A stretch of DNA of 64,000 bases from Bacillota bacterium (GCA_023437715.1 JAEZFK010000035.1:73612-137611), one strand, 5' to 3'. Shown: positions 25,314-34,965, numbered from the stretch's first letter. Notes: a model not told the origin generated them from the letters alone. Translations and numbers: made by a program.

Positions 25314-26621
25314 ATGAATTACACCACACAAATGGATGCCGCAAGAAAAGGCATTCTGACAAAGGAAATGACGGCAGTAGCCGAACACGAGCAATGGGAG
25401 CCGGAAAAGCTGCGGGAGCTGGTTGCGGAAGGAAAAATCGCCATTCCGGCCAATAAGAATCACCGCTGTTTAAAGCCCAGCGGAATCGGCTCCATGCTGA
25501 GGACAAAGATCAATGTGAATCTGGGGACCTCCAGGGATTTAAATGACTTAGAAATGGAGCTTCAGAAAGTCAATGACGCAGTTGAAATGGGGGCAGAGTC
25601 CATTATGGATTTAAGCTCCTTTGGAGATACCCAAAAATTCCGCAGGAAGCTGACCGGGGAATGTCCGGCAATCATCGGCACGGTTCCGATTTATGATGCC
25701 GTGGTTTATTACCACAAGCCTCTTCGGGAAATCACTTCTGAGGAATGGATACGGATTGTGGAAATGCACGCGGAGGACGGGGTGGATTTCATGACCATTC
25801 ATGTGGGAATCAACAGACAGACCGCCAAGAGATTTAAGGAGGCAAAGCGGCTGACCAACATTGTTTCCAGAGGAGGGTCCATCATCTTTGCCTGGATGGA
25901 GATGACCGGGAAAGAAAATCCCTTTTATGAACATTACGACCGCATTCTGGAAATCTGCCAGAAGTACGATGTGACCTTAAGCCTTGGAGACGCCTGCCGG
26001 CCGGGATGTATTGAGGATGCCTCCGATATTTCCCAGATCGAGGAGCTGGTCACCCTCGGGGAGCTGACAAGAAGAGCCTGGGAGAAACATGTGCAGGTAA
26101 TTATTGAGGGGCCCGGCCACATGCCTCTGGATCAGATCGAAGCCAATATGAAACTACAGCAGACCATCTGCAAGAGCGCGCCCTTTTATGTTCTGGGACC
26201 CCTTGTCACCGATATCGCGCCGGGATACGACCATATCACTGCGGCAATCGGAGGGGCTCTGGCTGCGGCAGCCGGGGCGGCTTTTCTCTGTTATGTGACT
26301 CCCGCGGAGCATTTAAGGCTGCCCGATGAGTCGGATGTGAAGGAAGGGATCATCGCTTCCCGGATTGCGGCCCATGCGGCTGATATTGCAAAGGGAATTA
26401 AGGGAGCAAAGGATTGGGACCATAAAATGAGCGATGCCAGGAAACGGCTGGATTGGGAAACCATGTTCCAGCTGGCCATTGACCCGGAAAAGGCCAGACG
26501 TTACCGGGTCATGTCAAAGCCGGAAAAGGAAGACACCTGCTCCATGTGCGGCAATTTCTGTGCCATGAAAAATATGAACCGGATTTTGGATGGGGAAATC
26601 GTGGATATTTTTAATGAATGA
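25314..26621 (+). CDS. thiC: phosphomethylpyrimidine synthase
   Basis: Radical-SAM rearrangement of aminoimidazole ribotide to hydroxymethylpyrimidine phosphate, the pyrimidine half of thiamine. The 435-residue protein from the ATG at 25314 (GGAGGAG) has NKNHRCLKPSGIG near the start, IEGPGHMPLDQIE near 272-284, TDIAPGYDHI, and the C-terminal 4Fe-4S ligands in CSMCGNFC. The extra N-terminal domain of plant and enteric ThiC is absent, as in other clostridia. It is controlled by the upstream riboswitch. Confidence 0.97.
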   Translation: MNYTTQMDAARKGILTKEMTAVAEHEQWEPEKLRELVAEGKIAIPANKNHRCLKPSGIGSMLRTKINVNLGTSRDLNDLEMELQKVNDAVEMGAESIMDLSSFGDTQKFRRKLTGECPAIIGTVPIYDAVVYYHKPLREITSEEWIRIVEMHAEDGVDFMTIHVGINRQTAKRFKEAKRLTNIVSRGGSIIFAWMEMTGKENPFYEHYDRILEICQKYDVTLSLGDACRPGCIEDASDISQIEELVTLGELTRRAWEKHVQVIIEGPGHMPLDQIEANMKLQQTICKSAPFYVLGPLVTDIAPGYDHITAAIGGALAAAAGAAFLCYVTPAEHLRLPDESDVKEGIIASRIAAHAADIAKGIKGAKDWDHKMSDARKRLDWETMFQLAIDPEKARRYRVMSKPEKEDTCSMCGNFCAMKNMNRILDGEIVDIFNE

Positions 26622-26679
26622 TACCTTTTGAAAATTTGAAACTACATAAATAAAAATTACATAAATAGGAGGAACTTTC

Positions 26680-27234
26680 ATGAATGATCGAATATCATCA
26701 TCAACCTACAGCAATTCTACAGCCACTTCAAAGGTACGGTTGAAAAAGCTGGTAATCAGCGGAATGCTGGCAGCTCTCACTGTGGCCCTCTCCGGCTTTT
26801 CCATTCCAATCGGAGCTTCCAAATGCTTTCCCATACAGCATATGGTAAATGTCCTGGCAGGGGTGTTCTTAGGGCCTGCCTATGGCGTTTCCATGGCTTT
26901 CTGCACTTCCCTTATACGCAATCTCATGGGAACCGGAAGCCTGCTGGCTTTTCCGGGGAGCATGGCGGGTGCCTTTCTAGGCGCTTATCTGTTTCAGAAA
27001 ACCAGAAAGCTTTTGCCGGCTTATCTGGGAGAAGTCATTGGCACTGGACTGATCGGAGGGCTGCTCTGCTATCCGGTGGCCGTCCTTCTCATGGGAAAAG
27101 AGGTAGCTGTCTTTTTCTTTGTGGTTCCGTTTCTCATGAGCACCCTGGCAGGAACCATACTGGCTGCAATCTCACTGGCAGTGCTCCGCCGTCTTGGCCT
27201 GTTTTCCTACTTTGAAAGGCTCATCAATGAATAG
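26680..27234 (+). CDS. thiW: ThiW, energy-coupling-factor S component for a thiazole precursor
   Basis: A 184-residue membrane protein with about five to six hydrophobic segments and a hydrophilic N-terminal 25 residues. GAYLFQKTRKLLPAYLGEV and IPIGASKCFPIQHMVNVLAG fit the ThiW S-component family, which imports the thiazole moiety (hydroxyethylthiazole) using a shared ECF module encoded elsewhere. An AGGAGG site precedes the start. Its neighbour ThiM phosphorylates the same compound. Confidence 0.88.
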   Translation: MNDRISSSTYSNSTATSKVRLKKLVISGMLAALTVALSGFSIPIGASKCFPIQHMVNVLAGVFLGPAYGVSMAFCTSLIRNLMGTGSLLAFPGSMAGAFLGAYLFQKTRKLLPAYLGEVIGTGLIGGLLCYPVAVLLMGKEVAVFFFVVPFLMSTLAGTILAAISLAVLRRLGLFSYFERLINE

Positions 27235-28117
27235 GGGGGGAATCAGCACTTCTCTGGCCGGTCTGGTCAGGGAAAGGCGGCCCGTCATCCACTGCATCAC
27301 CAATTATGTGACGGCAGGAGACGTGGCAAATATCATTCTGGCCTGCGGCGGCTCTCCCATTATGGCGGACTGCCCGGAAGAGGTTTCAGATATAACCGCC
27401 CTGGCGGACTGCCTGCTTTTGAACATGGGGACCCCTAAAGAAGCCACAAGAACCGCCATGGAAAAGGCCGGGCTGGAAGCCAGCCGGCGAAACCGCCCCG
27501 TCATCTTTGACCCGGTGGGAATCGGCGCATCCCATTACCGGACAGAAACTATACTTTTCCTTTTAAAGAAAGTGGAGCCGGCAGTTATCAGGGGAAATGT
27601 ATCAGAGCTCCGGGTCCTCCTAAGGGAACTTACCGGAAAGAACGCAGGGAAGGGGACAGGCCCTGCTTCCTCCACCCGGGGAGTTGATGTGTCCTTTTCT
27701 GATGAAATCCGGGAGGAAAAACTGGAATCACTTGCGGAAGTGACCAGGGATCTAAGCGCCGCAACCGGAGCTGTAATCGTCATGACAGGGGCCATTGATA
27801 TTGTTTCTGCCGGGAAAGAAACCATGCTTATCCGGAATGGCTGTCCCCAAATGTCCCGCATCACCGGAAGCGGCTGTATGCTGGATGGGATAATCGCCTC
27901 ATACGTGGCAGCGGCTGTTCTTTCGTCATCACAGCATAACATCTTTGAGGCCGCCGCCCTTGCCACGGCTGCCTCGGGCCTCTGCGGGGAGCGGGCGGCA
28001 AAAAGAGCCGGACAGCTCAAGGCCGGCACCGGCAGCTTCCGCTGCTGCTTTTTCGATGAGGTAAGCCTTTTAGATGAAAGCACTCTGAAGGGAGGAATAA
28101 ATATTGAAGTTTTCTAA
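27227..28117 (+). CDS. thiM: hydroxyethylthiazole kinase
   Basis: Phosphorylates hydroxyethylthiazole in the thiamine salvage pathway. The 296-residue protein starts at the ATG at 27227, overlapping the thiW stop by 8 bases. Motifs: VRERRPVIHCITNYVTAGD, MADCPEEVSD, PVIFDPVGIGAS, and the nucleotide-binding RITGSGCMLDG near the C-terminus. Its last codons overlap the thiE start. Confidence 0.95.
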   Translation: MNRGGISTSLAGLVRERRPVIHCITNYVTAGDVANIILACGGSPIMADCPEEVSDITALADCLLLNMGTPKEATRTAMEKAGLEASRRNRPVIFDPVGIGASHYRTETILFLLKKVEPAVIRGNVSELRVLLRELTGKNAGKGTGPASSTRGVDVSFSDEIREEKLESLAEVTRDLSAATGAVIVMTGAIDIVSAGKETMLIRNGCPQMSRITGSGCMLDGIIASYVAAAVLSSSQHNIFEAAALATAASGLCGERAAKRAGQLKAGTGSFRCCFFDEVSLLDESTLKGGINIEVF

Positions 28118-28745
28118 AGACATGCTTCTTCTCTATGGGGTAACAGACCGGGCATTTACAGGAGAAAAAAACTTAACAGAGCAGATCGAGGAAGCCCTTT
28201 CCGCCGGAGTTACCCTTCTCCAGCTCCGGGAAAAGCATATGGACAAAAACGCCTTTCTGGAAGAAGCTCTTATTGTCCGTGAGCTTACGAAGCAATACGG
28301 GATTCCGCTTATTATCAACGACGACGTGGAAATTGCCCTGGAGTGCGGAGCTGACGGGGTACACGTAGGACAGGATGATTTATCTCCGTCAGAGGTCCGC
28401 CGGTTAATAGGGCCGGACCGCATTCTGGGCGTTACTGCAAAAACCGTGGAACAGGCAAAAAAGGCATATATGGACGGAGCGGATTATATAGGGTCCGGAG
28501 CCCTGTTCCCAAGCCCCACAAAGAAGAATGCTATTCCCTTAAGTCCGGAGCAATTGTCCGCCATCTGCCGTGCCGTTCCCATTCCTGTAACGGCCATCGG
28601 CGGAATTACAGGCGAAAATGTCTCTCTTTTGAAAGGAACAGGCATAGCCGGGGCTGCGGTGGTTTCCGGTATCTTCGGACAAAAGGATATTCCCGGGGCT
28701 GTCCGTGATTTAAAAGAACAGCTTTTAAAGGTGGTGAGCCCATGA
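28104..28745 (+). CDS. thiE: thiamine-phosphate synthase
   Basis: Joins HMP pyrophosphate and thiazole phosphate to form thiamine phosphate. The 213-residue TIM barrel has LQLREKHMDK, IPLIINDDVEIA, GVHVGQDDLSP and the C-terminal GIAGAAVVSGIF. The start is a TTG at 28104 behind GGGAGG; an ATG six codons later is possible but would remove the conserved N-terminal KFSKD. It overlaps thiM by 14 bases and thiD by 4. Confidence 0.95.
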   Translation: MKFSKDMLLLYGVTDRAFTGEKNLTEQIEEALSAGVTLLQLREKHMDKNAFLEEALIVRELTKQYGIPLIINDDVEIALECGADGVHVGQDDLSPSEVRRLIGPDRILGVTAKTVEQAKKAYMDGADYIGSGALFPSPTKKNAIPLSPEQLSAICRAVPIPVTAIGGITGENVSLLKGTGIAGAAVVSGIFGQKDIPGAVRDLKEQLLKVVSP

Positions 28746-29542
28746 GCCTGATTCTACCTTCCATCCTCACCATTGCAGGCTCCGATCCCAGCGGCGGCGC
28801 AGGAATACAGGCGGATTTAAAGACTGCGGCGGCTCTGGGCGTCTACGGTTCCAGCGTAATTACCGCCCTGACTGCGCAGAATACCACAGGTGTTTTTCTG
28901 ACGGAAACCGTCGGCAGGGAAATGCTGGCCGCACAGCTGGAAGCCGTATTTACCGATATCCCGCCGAAAGCCGTAAAAATAGGCATGGCCGGGGCTTCCA
29001 TTTCCATAGAAACCATTGCAGAAAAGCTGGCAAAATATAACCAGGCTCCCGTGATCCTGGACCCGGTCATGGTATCCACCAGCGGACATTCTCTTTTAAA
29101 TCCAGAGGATGTTAAAAATTTAACAAGCAGGCTGTTCCCTTTGGCCGCCTTAATTACCCCCAATATACCGGAAGCAGAGGCGCTTTTATCCACAAGGGGG
29201 CGCCGGATATGCACAGAGAAAGATATGGAGGAAGCCGCAATGGAGCTCTCCCATATGTTTCAGACTTCTTTCCTATTAAAAGGGGGCCATAGCGCCCGGG
29301 GAGCCGATGATGTGCTGTGCTGCAGCGGATCTGTCACCTGGTTTCCAGGAAAACGCATAGACAATCCCAACACCCATGGAACCGGATGCACTCTTTCTAC
29401 CGCCATTGCCTGCGGACTGGCCAGGGGCATGGAGCTGGAAGAAAGCATCCGGGCGGCAAAGAGCTATTTAAACGGAGCTTTAAAGGCCGGGTTGACCCTT
29501 GGGAAAGGGCGGGGGCCATTGTTGCACGGATGGAACGCATAA
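28742..29542 (+). CDS. thiD: hydroxymethylpyrimidine / phosphomethylpyrimidine kinase
   Basis: Phosphorylates HMP and HMP-P to the pyrophosphate used by ThiE. The 266-residue ribokinase-like protein has ILTIAGSDPSGGAGIQADLK at the N-terminus, VLDPVMVSTSGHSLL, LITPNIPEAEALL and the C-terminal NTHGTGCTLSTAIA anion hole. It closes the thi operon and is coupled to thiE by an ATGA overlap. Confidence 0.96.
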   Translation: MSLILPSILTIAGSDPSGGAGIQADLKTAAALGVYGSSVITALTAQNTTGVFLTETVGREMLAAQLEAVFTDIPPKAVKIGMAGASISIETIAEKLAKYNQAPVILDPVMVSTSGHSLLNPEDVKNLTSRLFPLAALITPNIPEAEALLSTRGRRICTEKDMEEAAMELSHMFQTSFLLKGGHSARGADDVLCCSGSVTWFPGKRIDNPNTHGTGCTLSTAIACGLARGMELEESIRAAKSYLNGALKAGLTLGKGRGPLLHGWNA

Positions 29543-29549
29543 AATCATT

Positions 29550-29583
29550 GAGGCCGGAACGTTTAACATCACGTTCCGGCCTC
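29550..29583. terminator. hairpin between convergent thiD and PTS genes
   Basis: GAGGCCGGAACGT (29550-29562) pairs perfectly with ACGTTCCGGCCTC (29571-29583). There is no strong T-run on either side, but the position between convergent operons suggests termination or mRNA end protection. Confidence 0.6.
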
Positions 29584-29612
29584 CGCCATTTCCTATGGGA
29601 TACTTCTTATTT

Positions 29613-29915
29613 TCACCGCTTATACAGCTCCACCATCTCCCGGGCCAGCGCTGATGTGATCTCCGCTCCCATCATAATATCCTCACTGTGCACCAGGATC
29701 AGACCAATTCTTTGAAGCTCGCCGTTTGCATCCTTGGTAATCAAATCCGTATGGACATGATGGGCCTGCTTAAGCAGCTCCGATGCCTGGTTTAAACAGT
29801 TCTCCGCCTCCTCAAACCTTCCATTCCGGGCGGATTCCAGGGCACACATGCACTGGCTTCTGGCTTCTCCCGCATTGCTGATGACCTGCAGGCAGATCAT
29901 TTCCAATTCCTCCAT
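29613..29915 (-). CDS. PTS lactose/cellobiose-type IIA component
   Basis: A 100-residue helical IIA protein that accepts phosphate from HPr and passes it to IIB. The phosphorylatable histidine is in the QAHHVHTDLI segment near residues 51-59, and the trimer-forming acidic residue is followed by VHSEDIMMGAE. The ATG follows the IIB stop by 2 bases. It is the last gene of the operon read on the minus strand: GH1, IIC, IIB, IIA. Confidence 0.95.
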   Translation of the reverse strand: MEELEMICLQVISNAGEARSQCMCALESARNGRFEEAENCLNQASELLKQAHHVHTDLITKDANGELQRIGLILVHSEDIMMGAEITSALAREMVELYKR

Positions 29916-29917
29916 CC

Positions 29918-30217
29918 TTAATCACCCAGTTCCTTTCTTACCTGATTTAATACTTTCTCCCCATTCATGGTTCCATAGGCTGTTGGCTCAATGGAAACAA
30001 CGGGGCAGGTCACCTGCCGGGTGACAGTGCCCATCTGGAATCTGACCTGGGGCCCCATGAGGATTAAATCCGCATCTGCTCCCACCTCCTCAGCAGAAGA
30101 TACAGGGGCTGCCGATATCTGGCACTCATAGGACACCGCCTCCGCAGCCGCTTTCATTTTCTTAACCAGTATCCCGGTGGACAATCCGCCGTTGCACAGC
30201 AATACGATCTTTCTCAT
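29918..30217 (-). CDS. PTS lactose/cellobiose-type IIB component
   Basis: A 99-residue IIB protein; the phosphocysteine is Cys8 in LLCNGGLSTGILV, the P-loop-like motif of the family. It transfers phosphate from IIA to the sugar bound by IIC. Gaps to IIC and IIA are 3 and 2 bases, which implies one transcript. Confidence 0.95.
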   Translation of the reverse strand: MRKIVLLCNGGLSTGILVKKMKAAAEAVSYECQISAAPVSSAEEVGADADLILMGPQVRFQMGTVTRQVTCPVVSIEPTAYGTMNGEKVLNQVRKELGD

Positions 30218-30220
30218 TTC

Positions 30221-31537
30221 CTATGACCTCCCGTCACTTTCATCAGATATTTCTCCCCGTTCCATCTCCACCATCTTCTTTTCATAGATTTTAAAGAACG
30301 GGAAATATATAATTCCATCCACAACAATTAATACAATTATCAGTATAGGCGCTTTCCAATCCATGGTGGAGAAAAATGCACCTAGCACAGACGGCATCTG
30401 CCAGGACAGCATGGCAAAGCTTTTTCCGATAAATCCCAGCTTCATCAGCAAAAACGCAGCCGCACCGTTTATCATCGAGGTTGATAAAAACGGAATAAAG
30501 AACACTGGATTCAGCATCAAGGGCAGACCGAAGATGACCGGCTCCGAGATGTTGAAAAAGGCAGGGACGATTCCCATTCTTCCGATGGTTCTGAGCTGCT
30601 TGGATTTTGACATGGACAGCAGCACAGTCAGCCCCAGAACCGAACCGCAGCCTCCGATTACCACAAAGTACACCCAGAACGGGGTGGTGAAGATGTTAGG
30701 CAGAGCCTGTCCTGCCGCATGAGCCGCCGCATTTAAGGAAAGGTTTCCGTCGCGGATGGGAGACAGAACGCCGGACAGAGCCGCATCATGGATTCCAAAG
30801 AACCAGAATATCTGCACCAGCATTGTGATGATAATGGTAAATCCCAGATTGTCCACAGCCGTTAAGGAGGGAGAAATCGCATGGTAAATAAGCTTCGGCA
30901 AGGTGGTCCCCAGCTTGTTCATGACCGCGAATATGAGGATATAAAGCCCCATGAGAATTGCTCCCGGTACAATGGATGCGAAAATGTCTGACAGGGATGC
31001 CGGAACCGTATCAGGAAGGTTAATCTTTCCCAATTCCCTCTTGCGCATATAGCAGTAAAGGTCAGCCGTCAAAATGGAGATTATCATGGCCGCAACAAGG
31101 CCCTTGCCATCCATAAAGGAAATCTCCGCCGTCTTTCCATCCCAGCCCAATGAAATAGGTTCCATAATCAGCATCATAAATCCAAATACTCCAAGAAGAA
31201 TCGGGATAAATGACTCCACCTTTCTGGATTTGCAAAGGAAATGGATGATTCCAATGCAGATATAAAGCGACATGGCTCCCAGGGTAAGGGCGTTGATCCA
31301 GGAAAAGATGGTGGAGTTATTTGCCACAAATTTTGCCCAGCCAAGAGTAAGTCCGCTCCCCGCAGTCTCCACAGATGGGGCAGAGCTTATGACGGCTGCG
31401 ATTCCCCCGATGAAAGTGATGGGAAGCAGAGACATAAACGCATCCCGGATTGCCCGTAAGTGGCATTCATTCCCCATTTTATCCGCCACCGGCATTACAT
31501 ATTTTTCCATTGCTGTACTAATTGATTGTATTCCCAT
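30221..31537 (-). CDS. PTS cellobiose/beta-glucoside-type IIC permease
   Basis: A 438-residue integral membrane permease of the lactose/cellobiose (Lac) family with about ten transmembrane segments, including the GIHDAALSGVLSPIRDGNL and NISEPVIFGLPLMLNP motifs that line the sugar site. The ATG at 31537 has an ideal AGGAGG six bases upstream; two further in-frame ATGs upstream are less well placed. Its start overlaps the end of the GH1 gene by 20 bases. The transported sugar is probably a beta-glucoside. Confidence 0.93.
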   Translation of the reverse strand: MGIQSISTAMEKYVMPVADKMGNECHLRAIRDAFMSLLPITFIGGIAAVISSAPSVETAGSGLTLGWAKFVANNSTIFSWINALTLGAMSLYICIGIIHFLCKSRKVESFIPILLGVFGFMMLIMEPISLGWDGKTAEISFMDGKGLVAAMIISILTADLYCYMRKRELGKINLPDTVPASLSDIFASIVPGAILMGLYILIFAVMNKLGTTLPKLIYHAISPSLTAVDNLGFTIIITMLVQIFWFFGIHDAALSGVLSPIRDGNLSLNAAAHAAGQALPNIFTTPFWVYFVVIGGCGSVLGLTVLLSMSKSKQLRTIGRMGIVPAFFNISEPVIFGLPLMLNPVFFIPFLSTSMINGAAAFLLMKLGFIGKSFAMLSWQMPSVLGAFFSTMDWKAPILIIVLIVVDGIIYFPFFKIYEKKMVEMERGEISDESDGRS

Positions 31538-32942
31538 AAGATACCTCCTCATATTCTTCTCTCCTGATTGAATTCCCCTCTGATTCAATCACCTCTTTGT
31601 ACCACTCATAGCTCTTCTTCGGCTTGCGGGCCAGGCCGTTTTTATAATCCACCGCTACCAGCCCATACCGCTTCTCTGTCCCATTTTTCCAGGAATATAA
31701 ATCAAAGGGCGACCAGGCGTAATATCCCCTCACGTCGCAGCCCTCTTCCTTTGCATTAAGAACGGCATTGATATGCTGGTTCATAAACTCGATCCTTTCC
31801 CTGTCGTCGATCTGATCTGCACTTTCATCCTCATAAAGGCCTATGCCATTTTCCGTAATATAAATGGGCAAATGGTATTTTTTCCAGCAGCGTCGGATTC
31901 CTTCATAAAGACCCTGGGGAAATATCTCTGTATCCCATTCGGTGTAACGGCTTTCTGTTGGCCTCACCTGCTCAAACCAGCCCTTTATAATGGTCTGTGA
32001 TGTGCCCTTTTCCTGGCTTCCCTTGTTGTTGACAATCAATGTCGTCTCTCCTGCTTCGTAGGGCTTGATCACCACCCTGGCATAATAGTTCAGCCCCAGA
32101 AAATCTACGGTATACCTTTGCATAAGCTCTAAATCCTCCGGAAGAATCATGGACAAATCGCAGCTTTCCGACAGCCTTTCCAGCAGATCCCCCGGAATCT
32201 GTCCCATGGCGGCCACATCCAGAATCCAGTTGTTATAGAAATTCTCGGCATACCGCATGGCAATCTGAGTTTTTACGGTCATATCCACTCCATAGACCGG
32301 TGAAAAGGAATGAACGATTCCGATCTGCCCGTCATAGGCTCCTTCCCGGTAAGCCTTTACCGCCATGGCAGATGCCAGCATCATGTAGTAGGAGGCAGTT
32401 ACCGTCTCTTGAAGGTTTTGATGGCCGGGCGGATAGTTGCCAATCAGATAGCCGCTGAAGGTATAATAGCGGGGTTCATTGAAGGTGGTCCACAGCTTTA
32501 CCCTGTCTCCAAACCGCTCAAAGCATACCTTGGCAAAATGGGTATAGGCCCCGCAGGTTTCCCGGTTCAGCCATCCGCCCTCGTCCTCCAGATATTGGGG
32601 CAGATCCCAATGAAAAATCGTCACCATGGGAACAATTCCGTAAGAAAGGCAGGTATTAATCAGCCGGTTATAAAAGTCTACCCCCTCCTCGTTGACCTCC
32701 CCCTCCCTGCCGGAAATGATCCTGGGCCAGGCAATGGAGAAGCGGTAGCTGTTCTGCCCTCCCTCTTTCATCATCCGGATGTCTTCCTCATAGCGGTGGT
32801 AATGGTCGCAGGCCACATCCCCGTTTTCAAGTCCGTTTTCATGTAAGTACTTGTCCCAGTTGGACGGAACCCTGTTCCCCTCTTTAAAACCGCCCTCGCA
32901 TTGATAGGAAGCTGTTGCTCCTCCCCATAAAAATTCTTTCAC
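31518..32942 (-). CDS. GH1 glycosidase, probable 6-phospho-beta-glucosidase or beta-glucosidase
   Basis: A 474-residue GH1 TIM barrel that hydrolyses the phosphorylated or free beta-glucoside brought in by the PTS. The acid/base is Glu156 in TTFNEPRYY and the nucleophile Glu364 in YITENGIGLY. The N-terminal FLWGGATASYQCEGG is typical. Translation begins at a GTG behind AGGAGGAG. Clustering with a IIABC PTS favours a phospho-sugar substrate, but the sequence alone does not exclude an unphosphorylated one. Confidence 0.93.
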   Translation of the reverse strand: MKEFLWGGATASYQCEGGFKEGNRVPSNWDKYLHENGLENGDVACDHYHRYEEDIRMMKEGGQNSYRFSIAWPRIISGREGEVNEEGVDFYNRLINTCLSYGIVPMVTIFHWDLPQYLEDEGGWLNRETCGAYTHFAKVCFERFGDRVKLWTTFNEPRYYTFSGYLIGNYPPGHQNLQETVTASYYMMLASAMAVKAYREGAYDGQIGIVHSFSPVYGVDMTVKTQIAMRYAENFYNNWILDVAAMGQIPGDLLERLSESCDLSMILPEDLELMQRYTVDFLGLNYYARVVIKPYEAGETTLIVNNKGSQEKGTSQTIIKGWFEQVRPTESRYTEWDTEIFPQGLYEGIRRCWKKYHLPIYITENGIGLYEDESADQIDDRERIEFMNQHINAVLNAKEEGCDVRGYYAWSPFDLYSWKNGTEKRYGLVAVDYKNGLARKPKKSYEWYKEVIESEGNSIRREEYEEVSYGNTIN

Positions 32943-33002
32943 ATTTTTCTCCTCCTGTATTTTGTTGTCCCCATTATATCAACAGCACAAAATAAAATAA
33001 AA

Positions 33003-33036
33003 TCTGATTTTTCCGCCGTGTAACGGAAAAATCAGA
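33003..33036 (-). terminator. terminator between the PRD regulator and the GH1 operon
   Basis: TCTGATTTTTCCG pairs perfectly with CGGAAAAATCAGA; on the minus strand the right arm is followed by TTTTATTTTATTTT. It ends transcription of the regulator gene and sits just upstream of the GH1 operon. Confidence 0.85.
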
Positions 33037-33090
33037 CTTTCAGGATTTAAAGAGTTATGACCGGCCAGTGAGGCCTTTCTAAATGACTTT

Positions 33091-34965
33091 CTAAATGAGC
33101 AGATCCATGAATTTCCTGCAGTCATTGATCTTAGCCAGCTTATGGATGGTATTGGCCTTAAACAGGTTATCGATCATCACATTGTATACAGGAATGATGG
33201 TATGGTTCCAGGTGGGAGCCATGGCAAAAAGAAAGATTATCTTTACGTTATACTCTCCCCATGGCAGCTTGTTTTTCAAAATACAGGTACAGACCGCCGT
33301 CCGCTCCGCATTATTTTCCATGGCATGGGCAAAGGCAAAGCCAGGCTCAAAGGCAGTAGGGGCGATGGCCTCCCGCTGCATCACGCTGTCATAGAAGCCC
33401 TCCCCAACATACCCCTGTTCCTTAAGGTTTCTGCACATGAAAGCAATGGCCTCCTCCCTTGAGTTAAATTCCATATCCGTAAAAAATAAGGATGGCTTAA
33501 ACAATGTCTTAAAATATATTTTGATACTGCTCATCTGGTTCTCCCGCACCACGGTCAAAAGCTTTTCTTTCTCATGATAATCAAGAAAATTTCTGCACAG
33601 GATCACCGTTGCTCCATCCGGGCAGGAAGGCAGAGGAACGGTTGTCAGCACTGCGATAATATCCTTGGGCATATCCTGGGGGTATTGAAAGATGGAATAG
33701 CTGTAAGCGATCCTCAGCCTGCACTCTCCTATCCCGGAAAGCCTCTTGGACACCAGTTCCCCTATCTGTTTTCCAAAAGGATTGATGAGAGCGACCTTTT
33801 TTTCCATTCTGCCCAGATTGGACTCCATGGTGCGGATAAAGTGAATGGTGATCATCCCAATTTCATACTCGCTGATCTCCACCCCTGTAATCCGTTTAAA
33901 ACGGTCTGCAAAATAAATGCTGATATCGTATTCCAAAGGATATTGGGACTTGACACGGGCCAGCACTGGATTGATCAAATATTGTTCATTCTTTCTTCGC
34001 TGCAAAATTCCATTTAACTGGGCTTCCAGCTCCTTATGGAACTCCTGGTCCCCGGTGAAATCAAAGCCGTATTCCACATTGATTTCAATGAGAATCCTGG
34101 AAAGAATGGCTTCTGTCTGGCTTCCCTCTTCCTTTGCGTAGTGATAGAAATCATTTCGGAACAGCTTACGGAAATACCGGATTTCATAGGGATGCAGGGT
34201 ATGACCAAGCATGTCTTCCAGACCTGCCAGGATTTCCTCTATGCCGTCACAGCCGTCAACGGAAAGTTCTTCCTCAAGGCTTTCTTCCTCAAAGCTTTCT
34301 TCCTCCAGTCCGCAGCCGGCCGCAATTCTCTCCGCCATCACCGCCGTGCCGATCATCAGACGCACAATTGTTATATCGTAAAATTGCTTTTCTTTCTGAA
34401 GGCAGCCTTTCAGAATCAAATCCTTACATTCCGGCATGTTCACATATTCAAAAAAAGGCTGATAGCTTCCCAAATCAAAATACTGGTTTAAATTGCTGAT
34501 AATCACATATTGGCTGTAATAATCACGCTTTTCGCTCTCGGAAAGCTCCAGCACCAAAAGGCCGTTTTTCTTGCATATTCTCTTCCTGCTGCATATGCGC
34601 TCCATGGTCCGGTTAATCTGCCCTACCAGCTTTGCCAGCATGGAATCGCTGATGTAAAGCTCATCTGCCAGCTCCAGATAAGGCACCTCATGCTCAAATA
34701 AAACCCTTCGGACGATTTCCCGTTTAAGGTTTTCCTCTGATTCCAGACCGGAAGCCGCCTCTCCGCTATCCATACTATGGTCCTTTAAATAATAGCCCTG
34801 TCCCATTCTGGACAGAACTTTTTCCGCCCCCAGCTCTGCATTGATCTCCCTGATATCGTTTCTGACTGTCCTGTCGCTGACATGAAGCAGCCTGGCGATC
34901 TTTTGGGACGTGAGAAATTCGTGCTCTGTCAGCAAATCCCAGATTTTCTTTTGTCTTGATGTCAT
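33091..34965 (-). CDS. BglG-family regulator with PRD and PTS IIA domains (LicR/MtlR-like activator)
   Basis: A 624-residue multidomain regulator. Residues 1-60 are a DeoR/HTH_11 helix-turn-helix (TSQKIARLLHVSDRTVRNDI); a second Mga-like helix-turn-helix follows near 85-150, then two PTS regulation domains (about 200-400) with conserved histidines, a IIB-like segment, and a C-terminal IIA-2-like domain (about 485-624, with FAHAMENN). The layout is that of DNA-binding activators such as LicR rather than RNA-binding antiterminators. It lies upstream of and in the same direction as the PTS/GH1 operon, its probable target. GGAGGGG precedes the ATG. Confidence 0.9.
   Translation of the reverse strand: MTSRQKKIWDLLTEHEFLTSQKIARLLHVSDRTVRNDIREINAELGAEKVLSRMGQGYYLKDHSMDSGEAASGLESEENLKREIVRRVLFEHEVPYLELADELYISDSMLAKLVGQINRTMERICSRKRICKKNGLLVLELSESEKRDYYSQYVIISNLNQYFDLGSYQPFFEYVNMPECKDLILKGCLQKEKQFYDITIVRLMIGTAVMAERIAAGCGLEEESFEEESLEEELSVDGCDGIEEILAGLEDMLGHTLHPYEIRYFRKLFRNDFYHYAKEEGSQTEAILSRILIEINVEYGFDFTGDQEFHKELEAQLNGILQRRKNEQYLINPVLARVKSQYPLEYDISIYFADRFKRITGVEISEYEIGMITIHFIRTMESNLGRMEKKVALINPFGKQIGELVSKRLSGIGECRLRIAYSYSIFQYPQDMPKDIIAVLTTVPLPSCPDGATVILCRNFLDYHEKEKLLTVVRENQMSSIKIYFKTLFKPSLFFTDMEFNSREEAIAFMCRNLKEQGYVGEGFYDSVMQREAIAPTAFEPGFAFAHAMENNAERTAVCTCILKNKLPWGEYNVKIIFLFAMAPTWNHTIIPVYNVMIDNLFKANTIHKLAKINDCRKFMDLLI

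Noticed and set aside
33003..33036. RNA antiterminator (RAT) site for the BglG-type protein
   Set aside because: The hairpin is a plain terminator of the regulator gene, and the regulator has DNA-binding helix-turn-helix domains instead of an RNA-binding CAT domain.
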